Assembly: GCA_017451695.1 (NCBI GenBank)
Contig: JAFTNW010000006.1
Coordinates: 84,206 to 148,205, forward strand
Length of the DNA: 64,000 nt
Direction: 5' to 3'
Origin: Bacteroidaceae bacterium
GTDB lineage: Bacteria; Bacteroidota; Bacteroidia; Bacteroidales; Bacteroidaceae
The position numbers and the translations under genes are program-made. Positions 55,629 through 63,497 of the stretch are shown here, one piece after another (the stretch's first letter is position 1; each line of letters opens with the position of its first letter). The notes under the pieces were generated by a model. It saw only the letters and a list, made by a program, of their open reading frames with translations, ran no database searches and was not told the DNA's origin.

Positions 55629-56864
55629 ATGGTTCTAAACTATATTTGGGTAGCATTTTTTCTCATAGCATTTGCCATAGCTGTGTGTAAGTTGGTTTTT
55701 ATGGGCGATGTTGAGGTTTTTCCCGCCATAATGACCTCTACATTCGACACTGCGCGCACGGCATTTGAAATCTCCATAGGCCTCACCGGTGTTCTTTCGT
55801 TGTGGATGGGTATAATGAAGATAGGGGAGCGTGGCGGTCTTGTGGCGGCTCTTGCCCGCCTGTTGAGCCCTGTTCTGTGCCGAATATTCCCAGATATCCC
55901 CAAGGGGCACCCGGCAATGGGCACCATGTTCATGAATTTTTCGGCCAATTTGCTGGGGCTCGATAATGCGGCCACCCCTATGGGGCTTAAAGCCATGCAA
56001 GAGCTCCAGGAGATTAACCCGCAGAAGGATGTTGCCAGCAACCCCATGATAATGTTCTTGGTGCTCAATACCTCGGGCCTCACGCTCATACCCGTGTCGG
56101 TGCTTCTCTATCGTGCGCAGCTTGGTGCCGCCAACCCCACCGATGTGTTTATTCCCATACTCATAGCAACCACCGTTTCCACCGTGGTGGGGCTCATTGT
56201 TACAAGCATATATCAGCGCATAAACCTTTTTAACCGCACAATGGTGCTGTTTCTGCTCTCTATATGTCTTTTGGTGGCATTGGGTACTTGGGGTATGATG
56301 CAGTTGTCGCAAGTGCAGATAGAGATAGTATCCACTTCGCTTGCCAATATCATACTATTTTCTGTGATAATAATATTCATCCTCGCCGGTGTGCGTGCCC
56401 GCATAAATGTATATGATGCCTTTATAGAGGGCGCAAAGGATGGTTTCGCCACTGCTGTGCGCATAATCCCCTATCTTGTGGCAATATTGGTTGCCGTGGG
56501 GGTGTTCCGTGCTTCGGGTGGCATGGATGTTATAATGGGTGCCGTTGCCTGGTGTGCCGAGGCTATGGGTGTGGGTAGCGATTTTGTGGGTGCCTTGCCC
56601 ACCGCCATAATGAAGCCGCTGAGTGGCAGTGGTGCGCGTGGCATGATGATTGATGCAATGAACACCTATGGTGCCGACTCGTTTGCAGGCCGCCTTGCCT
56701 GCCTCTTTCAGGGTGCCACCGACACCACATTTTATATCCTTGCCGTCTATTTTGGCAGCGTGGGAATAAGAAAGACACGCCACGCTGTTGCTTGCGGTCT
56801 TATGGCCGATGCCGCGGGTATAATAGCGGCTATTGTGGTGGGTTATATATTCTTTGGAAATTAA
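55629..56864 (+). CDS. SpmA-SpmB fusion (nucleoside-recognition/Gate domain membrane protein)
   Basis: A 411-residue membrane protein with two Gate domains in tandem. The first half resembles spore maturation protein A (MNFSANLLGLDNAATPMGLKAM in two parts, around 103-124). The second half resembles SpmB (ARINVYDAFIEGAKDGFATA, then PTAIMKPLSGSGARGMMID). In spore formers these are separate proteins needed for core dehydration. Bacteroidales do not sporulate and carry the fused form with unknown, presumably transport-related, function. About nine or ten helices are predicted. It precedes ybeY by 11 bp. Confidence 0.88.
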   Translation: MVLNYIWVAFFLIAFAIAVCKLVFMGDVEVFPAIMTSTFDTARTAFEISIGLTGVLSLWMGIMKIGERGGLVAALARLLSPVLCRIFPDIPKGHPAMGTMFMNFSANLLGLDNAATPMGLKAMQELQEINPQKDVASNPMIMFLVLNTSGLTLIPVSVLLYRAQLGAANPTDVFIPILIATTVSTVVGLIVTSIYQRINLFNRTMVLFLLSICLLVALGTWGMMQLSQVQIEIVSTSLANIILFSVIIIFILAGVRARINVYDAFIEGAKDGFATAVRIIPYLVAILVAVGVFRASGGMDVIMGAVAWCAEAMGVGSDFVGALPTAIMKPLSGSGARGMMIDAMNTYGADSFAGRLACLFQGATDTTFYILAVYFGSVGIRKTRHAVACGLMADAAGIIAAIVVGYIFFGN

Positions 56865-56875
56865 AATATTGAACT

Positions 56876-57286
56876 ATGATAAGTTATCAGACAGAGGGCG
56901 TTAAGATGCCCGCAATAAAACGTCGCGCAGTGAGCGCGTGGGTAAAGGCTGTTGCAGCCTCTTATGGCAAAAAGGTGGGCGAGATTGCCTATATCTTTTG
57001 CGACGATGAAAAAATATTGGAGGTAAACCGCGAGTATCTGCAACACGACTACTACACCGACATTATAACATTCGACTACTGCGAGGGCGATACCATCAGC
57101 GGCGACCTCTTCATCTCGCTCGACACAGTAAAGAGCAACAGTGAACTTGTGGGTGCAACCTATGAGCAGGAGCTTTTCCGTGTGATAATACACGGCATTC
57201 TGCACCTGTGCGGTATAAACGATAAAGGCCCCGGGGAGCGCGAAATAATGGAGGCTTGCGAGAATAAGGCACTCGCAATGTTATAA
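56876..57286 (+). CDS. ybeY: Endoribonuclease YbeY
   Basis: A 136-residue metal-dependent RNase needed for 16S rRNA 3'-end maturation and ribosome quality control. The zinc motif reads HGILHLCGINDK, with H106 and H110. The third ligand of the usual HGxLHLxGxDH is replaced by Asn-Asp (115-116), as in other Bacteroidetes YbeY. TDIITFDYCE and GDLFISLD are conserved. The start MISYQTEGVKMP is retained because it lies 11 bp after the SpmAB stop. MPAIKRR, ten codons in, is a less likely alternative. Confidence 0.93.
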   Translation: MISYQTEGVKMPAIKRRAVSAWVKAVAASYGKKVGEIAYIFCDDEKILEVNREYLQHDYYTDIITFDYCEGDTISGDLFISLDTVKSNSELVGATYEQELFRVIIHGILHLCGINDKGPGEREIMEACENKALAML

Positions 57287-57307
57287 CATATTTGTATAAT
57301 TCAAAAA

Positions 57308-57336
57308 TGTCATATCGAACGCATGTGAGCTATCTC
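57308..57336. repeat. Short intergenic repeat, copy D (single arm)
   Basis: TGTCATATCGAACGCATGTG to TATCTC matches the first arm of copy A except for two bases. A degenerate partner (GACTTCTCACA, 57351-57361) may be the remains of the second arm. It lies between the convergent ybeY and M20 peptidase genes. Confidence 0.6.
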
Positions 57337-57391
57337 TATATCATTTTAGCGACTTCTCACACTTGGTTTGGTATTTGTGATAATTATATAG

Positions 57392-58465
57392 TTATAATTC
57401 AAGCCCGTCGAGCATCTGTGTGAAGATGCTCAACCCCTCGCGTATCTCACTTATCTTTATGAACTCATTGGCAGTGTGCGAACGGGCCGATTCGCCCGGT
57501 CCCATTTTCAGTGTGGGAATATCAAGCAACGCCTGATTAGAGAGGGTGGGGGAGCCGAATGGCTCTCTGCCCAGCTCCATTGCACGCTTCACCAAAGGGT
57601 GCTCCATGCTTATAGAAGATGAATTGAGCCTTGTGGAGCGGGCTTTAACATCGCACCCGACGCTCTCGCTAATAATCTGCAACAGCTCCTTATTGGAGTA
57701 ACACTCGTTGCTGCGCACATCCACCACAAAACTGCACTCGTCGGGTATCACATTGTGCTGTGTGCCAGCCATAATCTGTGTAACGCTCATTTTTACATCG
57801 CCCAAAAGTGCCGATGACTTGGGGAATGTATGAGTGCGGAACCACTCGATATCCTGTATGGCCTTGTAAATGGCGTTTACACCCACGTTGCGTGCCGCGT
57901 GGCCCGACACTCCGTGAGCAACACAATCGAGCACCATCAACCCCTTTTCGGCAATGGCCGGTTGCATGGCAGTGGGCTCGCCCACTATGGCGCAGGTAAT
58001 GGGGGGTAGCAGGGGAATAACCGCCTCAATACCATTCTTGCCACTCACCTCCTCCTCGGCCGATGCAAGGAATATAGTATTATATTTCTGTGGATTCTGG
58101 CATATAAGATAAAAAAGTTGGAGCATGGTAACCAACGAGCCACCGTCGTCGTTGCTGCCAAGCCCGCATATAACATCGCCCTCCACAATAGGCGTGTGGG
58201 GCTGCTTGCTCCACCCTGCAACAGGCTTCACCGTGTCGATATGTGCATCGAGCAGCAGTGTGGGGCGGTTGGCATCAAAGCCGGGTGCAATGCACCATAT
58301 ATTGTTAAGGTGGCGGTGAATATCAATCATCACCGGTGTGCTGCGCTCTATAAACATCTGCAGTTTGTCGGCCGCCACGCTCTCATCGCGGCTCACCGAT
58401 GGCGTGCTTATGAGCATCTTCAACAGTTCCACTGCCTGTTTTATGTTCTGTTCTCCAAATTTCAT
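57392..58465 (-). CDS. M20 family deacylase, probably N-acetyl(succinyl)ornithine deacetylase
   Basis: A 357-residue zinc metallohydrolase of the M20/ArgE-DapE group. Metal ligands are visible in LLDAHIDTV, GLGSNDDGGSL and ASAEEEVSGKNG, and GEPTAMQPAIAEKG leads into the dimerisation domain (about 165-275). Length and motif wording fit the Bacteroidetes ArgE-type deacetylase of arginine synthesis, which acts on acetyl- or succinyl-ornithine. DapE is another possibility. No arginine gene is adjacent, so the substrate is inferred from family resemblance only. Confidence 0.82.
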   Translation of the reverse strand: MKFGEQNIKQAVELLKMLISTPSVSRDESVAADKLQMFIERSTPVMIDIHRHLNNIWCIAPGFDANRPTLLLDAHIDTVKPVAGWSKQPHTPIVEGDVICGLGSNDDGGSLVTMLQLFYLICQNPQKYNTIFLASAEEEVSGKNGIEAVIPLLPPITCAIVGEPTAMQPAIAEKGLMVLDCVAHGVSGHAARNVGVNAIYKAIQDIEWFRTHTFPKSSALLGDVKMSVTQIMAGTQHNVIPDECSFVVDVRSNECYSNKELLQIISESVGCDVKARSTRLNSSSISMEHPLVKRAMELGREPFGSPTLSNQALLDIPTLKMGPGESARSHTANEFIKISEIREGLSIFTQMLDGLEL

Positions 58466-58692
58466 ATCATTGCAAAATTACCATGCAAAAATAGAGTATT
58501 TTCTTTTTACTTTACAGAATTAGAAAGGTAAATCTCTGTAATTTATATTTCTTATTCCTTTGCAATACTATGATGTGTACTATTATTGTGAAAAACTGAA
58601 CAAAAAAACAATATTTTTGTTGAATTCCTGTCAATTGTTTGTTGAATAGTAAAATTTGGTGATGTTTTTTTTATTTTTCCTCAAATATTTTA

Positions 58693-58700
58693 TACTTTCG
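58693..58700 (+). promoter_or_regulatory. Putative -7 box for ald
   Basis: TACTTTCG matches TAnnTTTG except for C at position seven and lies 35 bp before the ATG at 58736. This favours that ATG over the in-frame ATG at 58712, which would give an untypical N-terminus. Confidence 0.45.
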
Positions 58701-58735
58701 TCTGCTCAAATGTGAAACTAAAATTTAATAAGAAT

Positions 58736-59842
58736 ATGATTATAGGTGTACCAAAAGAGATTAAGAATAACGAGAACCGTGTGGGAATGACACCGGCGGG
58801 TGTGCAAGAGATGGTAAAACGCGGCCACGCGGTGTATGTTCAGGCTACGGCCGGAGTGAACAGCGGTTTCAGCGACGATGCTTACATTGCTGCAGGAGCA
58901 AAGGTGTTGCCTACAATAGAGGAGGTTTATGCTGTTGCCGAAATGATTGTAAAGGTTAAGGAACCTATTGAGAGTGAATATAAACTTGTGCGCAATGGGC
59001 AGTTGCTGTTTACATATTTCCATTTTGCATCGAGCGAGTCCCTCACAAAGGCGATGATAGAGAGTGGGGCGGTTTGCTGTGCCTACGAAACCGTTGAGCG
59101 CAAGGATCGTTCATTGCCGTTGCTTGTTCCCATGTCCGAGGTTGCAGGTCGCATGGCTATTCAAGAGGGCTGCTATTTCCTTGAACGCCCTCGTGGAGGC
59201 AAAGGAAAGCTCCTCGGTGGTGTGCCGGGTGTGAAGCCTGCCAAGGTGTTTGTCATAGGTGCAGGCGTGGTGGGTACCGCAGCGGCCCGCACTGCCGCAG
59301 GCATGGGTGCCGATGTAACAATTTGTGATATATCAGTTCCCCGCCTTTCGTACCTTGCCGATGTTATGCCCGGCAATGTAAAGACTCTCATGTCGTCCGA
59401 GTATAATATACGCAACGAAATAAAAACAGCCGACCTTGTCATAGGTTCGGTTCTTATTCCCGGTGCAAAGGCTCCCAAATTGGTTACACGCGATATGCTT
59501 GCTACCATGGAGCCCGGCAGTGTGATGGTGGATGTTGCCATAGACCAGGGCGGTTGCTTTGAAACCTCGCATGCAACCTCGCACGAGGAGCCCACATATT
59601 ATGTTGATGGAATACTTCACTATTGCGTTGCCAATATCCCCGGCGCAGTGCCTTATACATCTACCTTGGCACTTACAAACTCCACATTGCCCTATGCTTT
59701 GCAGCTTGCCGATAAAGGGTGGCGCAAGGCTTGTGCCGATTGCGATGAGTTGCGCAAGGGCTTGAACGTGGTAGAGGGTAAAGTGGTATATAAAAAGGTT
59801 GCCGAGACCTGGAACCTCCCATTCACGGAACTTGAACTTTAA
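58736..59842 (+). CDS. ald: Alanine dehydrogenase
   Basis: A 368-residue NAD-dependent enzyme that interconverts L-alanine and pyruvate plus ammonia. It begins MIIGVPKEIKNNENRVGMTP, the hallmark of Ald. Catalytic lysine and histidine are in MIVKVKEP and FTYFHFASS, and the NAD motif is FVIGAGVVGTAAARTAAGMG. VDVAIDQGGCFETSHATSH is the conserved active-site loop. Length is standard. It is a single gene with its own promoter and terminator. Confidence 0.96.
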   Translation: MIIGVPKEIKNNENRVGMTPAGVQEMVKRGHAVYVQATAGVNSGFSDDAYIAAGAKVLPTIEEVYAVAEMIVKVKEPIESEYKLVRNGQLLFTYFHFASSESLTKAMIESGAVCCAYETVERKDRSLPLLVPMSEVAGRMAIQEGCYFLERPRGGKGKLLGGVPGVKPAKVFVIGAGVVGTAAARTAAGMGADVTICDISVPRLSYLADVMPGNVKTLMSSEYNIRNEIKTADLVIGSVLIPGAKAPKLVTRDMLATMEPGSVMVDVAIDQGGCFETSHATSHEEPTYYVDGILHYCVANIPGAVPYTSTLALTNSTLPYALQLADKGWRKACADCDELRKGLNVVEGKVVYKKVAETWNLPFTELEL

Positions 59843-59860
59843 TAAATATTTTTACTTTTA

Positions 59861-59909
59861 ATACAGAATAAGGGTAGCCTAAACAAAACAGGCTACCCTT
59901 ATTCTGTAT
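59861..59909 (+). terminator. Long hairpin terminator after ald
   Basis: A perfect 20-bp stem (59861-59880 with 59890-59909, core AGGGTAGCCT/AGGCTACCCT) has a nine-base loop, 18 bp past the stop. A T-run directly after the stem is weak, so it may act as an RNA end-protecting hairpin as well as a terminator. Confidence 0.75.
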
Positions 59910-59960
59910 ATTAAAACAGGCTTTGTGTATCTTATTTTTTCTATTTTCATCGGTTTTTCG

Positions 59961-59968
59961 TATCTTCG
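59961..59968 (+). promoter_or_regulatory. Putative -7 box for prfB
   Basis: TATCTTCG lies 21 bp upstream of the prfB ATG. It is the same variant box as at dapB, mutS and ruvB. Confidence 0.5.
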
Positions 59969-59989
59969 CGCCAATTAACAAGATAACAG

Positions 59990-61105
59990 ATGATAACAGC
60001 AGACCAATTAAAGGATATCAAAGAGCGCACCGCCGCGTTGAAGCAGTATTTGTCCATCGACGAAAAGATTATTCAGGTTGAGGAGGAGCAGTTGCGCACA
60101 CAGGCCCCCGGTTTTTGGGACAATGCCAAAGAGGCTGAGGCGCAGATGAAAAAAGTGAAGAGCCTGCAAGCGTGGATAGAGGGCTATAAGGAGGTTAATA
60201 ACCGCACCGAGGAGGTGGAGATTGCCATGGAATTCTATCGCGACGAGATGGTAACCGAGGCCGAGGTCGATGATGCCTATGCACGCGCTCTTGCTGCCGT
60301 TGAGGAGCTGGAACTTAAAAATATGTTGCGTGGCGAGGCCGATGGTATGAGTTGCGTTCTTAAAATAAATTCAGGTGCGGGTGGCACCGAGAGCCAGGAT
60401 TGGGCCTCTATGCTCATGCGTATGTACCTGCGTTGGGCCGAGGCCAACAAGTACAAGGCATCCACCATAAACCTGCAAGAGGGCGATGAGGCCGGAATAA
60501 AAACCGCCACAATACAGATTGACGGCCCCTTTGCCTATGGTTACCTGAAAGGCGAGAATGGTGTTCACCGCTTGGTGCGCGTGTCGCCCTACAATGCACA
60601 AGGCAAGCGTATGACTTCGTTTGCATCGGTGTTTGTAACCCCTCTTGTAGATGACAGTATAGATGTTGTTATTGAAACCGCAAAAATATCGTGGAACACC
60701 TTCCGCAGTGGTGGTGCCGGCGGTCAGAATGTGAACAAGGTGGAGTCGGGCGTGCGTTTGCGCTATATGTTCACCGACCCCGACACCGGCGAGCAAGAGG
60801 AAATCCTCATTGAGAATACCGAGACGCGCGACCAGCCCAAGAACAAGGAGAAGGCATTGGCCTTGCTCCGTTCTATGCTATACGATAAAGAGCTTAAGCG
60901 TCGTCAGCGCGAAAAAGACAAGATAGAGGCGGGCAAGAAGAAAATAGAGTGGGGCTCGCAGATACGCTCCTATGTGTTCGACGACCGCCGCGTGAAAGAC
61001 CACCGCACCAACTATCAGACATCAGACGTAGGTGGTGTTATGGATGGTAAGATCGATGGTTTCATAAAATCGTACCTCATGGAGTTTGCCGAGGAGGGCG
61101 AATAA
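59990..61105 (+). CDS. prfB: Peptide chain release factor 2, uninterrupted form
   Basis: A 371-residue class I release factor that reads UGA and UAA. The catalytic GGQ is at 244-246 in SGGAGGQNVNK. The stop-codon reading tripeptide is SPY at 199-201, where E. coli RF2 has SPF, and the RF2-type context VHRLVRVSPYNAQGKRMTSF distinguishes it from RF1. E. coli prfB needs a +1 frameshift at an internal UGA after codon 25. Here the frame is continuous through that region (KQYLSIDEK), so the autoregulatory frameshift is absent. It is followed 3 bp later by the CYTH gene. Confidence 0.95.
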   Translation: MITADQLKDIKERTAALKQYLSIDEKIIQVEEEQLRTQAPGFWDNAKEAEAQMKKVKSLQAWIEGYKEVNNRTEEVEIAMEFYRDEMVTEAEVDDAYARALAAVEELELKNMLRGEADGMSCVLKINSGAGGTESQDWASMLMRMYLRWAEANKYKASTINLQEGDEAGIKTATIQIDGPFAYGYLKGENGVHRLVRVSPYNAQGKRMTSFASVFVTPLVDDSIDVVIETAKISWNTFRSGGAGGQNVNKVESGVRLRYMFTDPDTGEQEEILIENTETRDQPKNKEKALALLRSMLYDKELKRRQREKDKIEAGKKKIEWGSQIRSYVFDDRRVKDHRTNYQTSDVGGVMDGKIDGFIKSYLMEFAEEGE

Positions 61106-61108
61106 CGT

Positions 61109-61585
61109 ATGGCTGTTGAGATAGAGCGTAAATTCCTTGTAAAAGACGATAGTTACAAGCAACAGGCGTTTGCTTGCGATCGCATAGCCCAGGGGTATAT
61201 CTGCCGTCAGGGCGGTAATTCGGTGCGCGTGCGTGTACGTGGCGACAAAGGGTACCTTACTATAAAAGGCCCCTCGCTCGACGGTGGGCTGAGCCGCTAC
61301 GAGTGGGAGCGCGAGATTCCTGCAAGCGAGGCGTGGGAGCTCATGAAACTGTGCCACGGCGGCATAATAGACAAGTGTCGCTATCTTGTAAAGTGTGGCG
61401 CACACATATATGAGGTCGATGAATTTTATGGCGATAACGAGGGCCTTGTTGTGGCCGAGGTGGAGCTTGGCAGTTTGTCGGAGTCTTTTGAACGCCCTGC
61501 ATTCTTGGGCAATGAGGTTACAGGGCAGGCTAAATATTACAACGGCCACCTGTCGCGTTTCCCCTTCAAATTGTGGGAAAAGTAA
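61109..61585 (+). CDS. CYTH domain protein (triphosphate tunnel metalloenzyme)
   Basis: A 158-residue single-domain CYTH protein. It opens with the diagnostic ExExK motif (VEIERKFLV), and alternating basic and acidic strands that line the tunnel follow: SVRVRVRGDKGYLTIKG, YEWEREIP and YEVDEFYGDN, then VVAEVELGS. Small bacterial members hydrolyse inorganic triphosphate or thiamine triphosphate; adenylate cyclase activity is rarer. The substrate cannot be assigned. It is 3 bp after prfB and surely co-transcribed. It converges on the VanZ gene with a 6-bp gap. Confidence 0.9.
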   Translation: MAVEIERKFLVKDDSYKQQAFACDRIAQGYICRQGGNSVRVRVRGDKGYLTIKGPSLDGGLSRYEWEREIPASEAWELMKLCHGGIIDKCRYLVKCGAHIYEVDEFYGDNEGLVVAEVELGSLSESFERPAFLGNEVTGQAKYYNGHLSRFPFKLWEK

Positions 61586-61591
61586 CAGGCT

Positions 61592-62017
61592 CTATTCCAC
61601 TCCGTTCCTGTGCCACAGATTATATTTAATCATCAGCGGCTTGGTAACGTATATGCTGAACAGCGCAGCGGCAATCACCCCCAAGGAGTTAAAGAGAAAA
61701 TCTATCCAATCACCGCCACGGTAGCGGGTAAGTACCTCTTGCAAAAGTTCTATCGCACCGCTGAACACAATGGGCCCTATTATTGCACCCCAAAATATGT
61801 TTTTCACGCTCATGCGCAGATGGGTGAGAAAATACTCGAACCACAGCACCACGCAAAAGCCGCCATACATAAACAGGTGTGCAATCTTGTCGATATCCTT
61901 AATCTCGCTCAGTGCAGTCCTTGGCGGCTTGAAAAAGGATAGGTATATAATAACAGCCAATATTATTATCGATAGGGGGTATCTCTTCAAAATCCTATCT
62001 ATTCTGTCAATCATCAT
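61592..62017 (-). CDS. VanZ family membrane protein
   Basis: A 141-residue protein with four predicted helices. Helix one is IIILAVIIYLSFF. KDIDKIAHLFMYGGFCVVLW carries the conserved D-K-x-x-H motif of the VanZ family. WGAIIGPIVFSGAIELLQ follows, and GGDWIDFLFNSLGVIAAALF contains the D-x-x-x-N signature. VanZ-like proteins are linked to glycopeptide resistance in enterococci, but most are of unknown function. The longer open frame starts at 62107; MMIDRIDRILKRYP at 62017 is chosen as it begins next to the basic stretch before helix one. Confidence 0.82.
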   Translation of the reverse strand: MMIDRIDRILKRYPLSIIILAVIIYLSFFKPPRTALSEIKDIDKIAHLFMYGGFCVVLWFEYFLTHLRMSVKNIFWGAIIGPIVFSGAIELLQEVLTRYRGGDWIDFLFNSLGVIAAALFSIYVTKPLMIKYNLWHRNGVE

Positions 62018-62120
62018 AGGAATAAAAGGTAAAATTGTTATATTCGCACGCAGTTTATAAATGCGTGCTACAAATTTAATATAACAAACAAGTGAAACAG
62101 ATTCCAAAAACGAAATAAAT

Positions 62121-62222
62121 ATGGGCTTTTATTTTTATTTCACAAAAGGGCAGCGCCGCGGGGTTGTTTTTTTACTTTTGTTAATAATAGCGGCAGTGTT
62201 GCTCAAGTGGGTGTTGCTATAA
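62121..62222 (+). CDS. 33-codon membrane ORF resembling a ComEA-type N-terminus
   Basis: ATG at 62121 opens a 33-residue frame: MGFYFYFTKGQRRGVVFLLL, then LIIAAVLLKWVLL and a stop. An aromatic start, the motif FTKGQRRG and one hydrophobic helix match the first 30 or so residues of Bacteroidales ComEA-like helix-hairpin-helix proteins, but no DNA-binding domain follows before gmd. It could be a decayed comEA, a truncated gene or a genuine one-helix protein. No -7 box is obvious ahead of it. The rest of the gap up to gmd holds only the gmd promoter. Confidence 0.4.
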   Translation: MGFYFYFTKGQRRGVVFLLLLIIAAVLLKWVLL

Positions 62223-62361
62223 ATACAGTTTACATCTGTATCCCCCCGATTTTTAATCCATGCAATGAGCCCCCTGTTGTCAGTTGTGGTTTGAATGTGG
62301 AGTATTTAATCTTTTTGTGTTGTTATCATACGATTTAAGGCTAAAATTGCGTTATTAACGA

Positions 62362-62369
62362 TATATTTG
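62362..62369 (+). promoter_or_regulatory. Putative -7 box for gmd-fcl
   Basis: TATATTTG, an exact TAnnTTTG match, lies 31 bp before the gmd ATG. No TTTG is at the expected -33 distance; an ATTG lies at 62346-62349, too close. Confidence 0.5.
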
Positions 62370-62400
62370 TGTTTCTAAACAATAATACTATAATAAAACT

Positions 62401-63489
62401 ATGAAAAAAGCTCTCATAACAGGTATTACAGGGCAAGACGGTTCGTTCTTGTCGGAGTTTCTTTTAAGTAAAGGATATGATGTTCATGGTACCATACGCC
62501 GTTCATCGGTCGATTTCCGCGAGCGTATAGCTCATTTGGAGGGTAACCCCCATTTCCATCTTCATTATGCCGATTTGGGCGACTCCATGAGCCTCTTGCA
62601 GGTTGTGGGCAAGGTGCGCCCCGACGAAATATACAACCTTGCTGCGCAGAGCCATGTGCAGGTTAGTTTCGATGCCCCCGAATTCACTGCCAACGTGGAT
62701 GCCACAGGTGTGTTGCGCATATTGGAGGCTGTGCGCCTCTCGGGCCTGGCTCAAACTTGCCGCATCTATCAGGCGTCTACATCGGAGCTTTATGGCAAGG
62801 TCGAGGAGGTGCCACAGAACGAAAACACTCCATTCCATCCATACAGCCCCTATGCCGTAGCCAAATTGTATGGCCATTGGATTGTAAAAGAGTACCGCGA
62901 GGCATACGGAATGTTCTGCTGCTCGGGTATTCTCTTTAACCACGAGAGCGAGCGCCGTGGCGAAACCTTCGTTACCCGCAAAATAACCCTTGCTGTGGCT
63001 CGCATAGCGCAAGGCAAGCAAGATAAACTATATCTGGGCAACCTGTCGTCGTTGCGCGATTGGGGCTATGCCAAAGACTATGTGGAGTGTATGTGGTTGA
63101 TGTTGCAAAATGATAAGCCCGAGGATTTTGTTATTGCCACCGGTGTGCAGCACTCTGTGCGCGATTTCTGTTACTATGCCTTCAAGCATGTTGGTATAGA
63201 ACTTGAATTTGTGGGCGAGGGTGCCGACGAAAAGGGTATAGACAAGGCTACAGGCAAGGTGCTCGTAGAGGTATCGCCCGACTTCTTCCGCCCTACCGAT
63301 GTGGTGAACCTATGGGGCGACCCATCAAAGGCGCGTACAAAGCTTGGTTGGGACCCGCAAAGAACCACATTCGAGCAGTTGGTAAAGATTATGGTGGATG
63401 CCGACATGGCAAAAGTGGCAGTGGAGCGTGCCGAGGAGCACATACGCACCAACCTTGCCGAGTATCTTGAACGCGGTATCGTAAAATAG
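62401..63489 (+). CDS. gmd: GDP-mannose 4,6-dehydratase
   Basis: A 362-residue extended short-chain dehydrogenase that turns GDP-D-mannose into GDP-4-keto-6-deoxymannose. The NADP motif is [19 protein letters not shown]. The Ser/Thr-Tyr-Lys triad is in [12 protein letters not shown] and [29 protein letters not shown] is the dimer/RR loop typical of Gmd. With the following gene it makes GDP-L-fucose for surface glycans, a well-known feature of Bacteroidales, where fucosylated capsules and glycoproteins are common. fcl starts 8 bp after its stop. Confidence 0.97.
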   Translation: MKKALITGITGQDGSFLSEFLLSKGYDVHGTIRRSSVDFRERIAHLEGNPHFHLHYADLGDSMSLLQVVGKVRPDEIYNLAAQSHVQVSFDAPEFTANVDATGVLRILEAVRLSGLAQTCRIYQASTSELYGKVEEVPQNENTPFHPYSPYAVAKLYGHWIVKEYREAYGMFCCSGILFNHESERRGETFVTRKITLAVARIAQGKQDKLYLGNLSSLRDWGYAKDYVECMWLMLQNDKPEDFVIATGVQHSVRDFCYYAFKHVGIELEFVGEGADEKGIDKATGKVLVEVSPDFFRPTDVVNLWGDPSKARTKLGWDPQRTTFEQLVKIMVDADMAKVAVERAEEHIRTNLAEYLERGIVK

Positions 63490-63497
63490 TCGATAAA

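Noticed and set aside
60047..60080. Programmed frameshift site in prfB
   Set aside because: I looked for an in-frame TGA with an upstream SD-like element as in E. coli. The frame is open throughout and no TGA is present.
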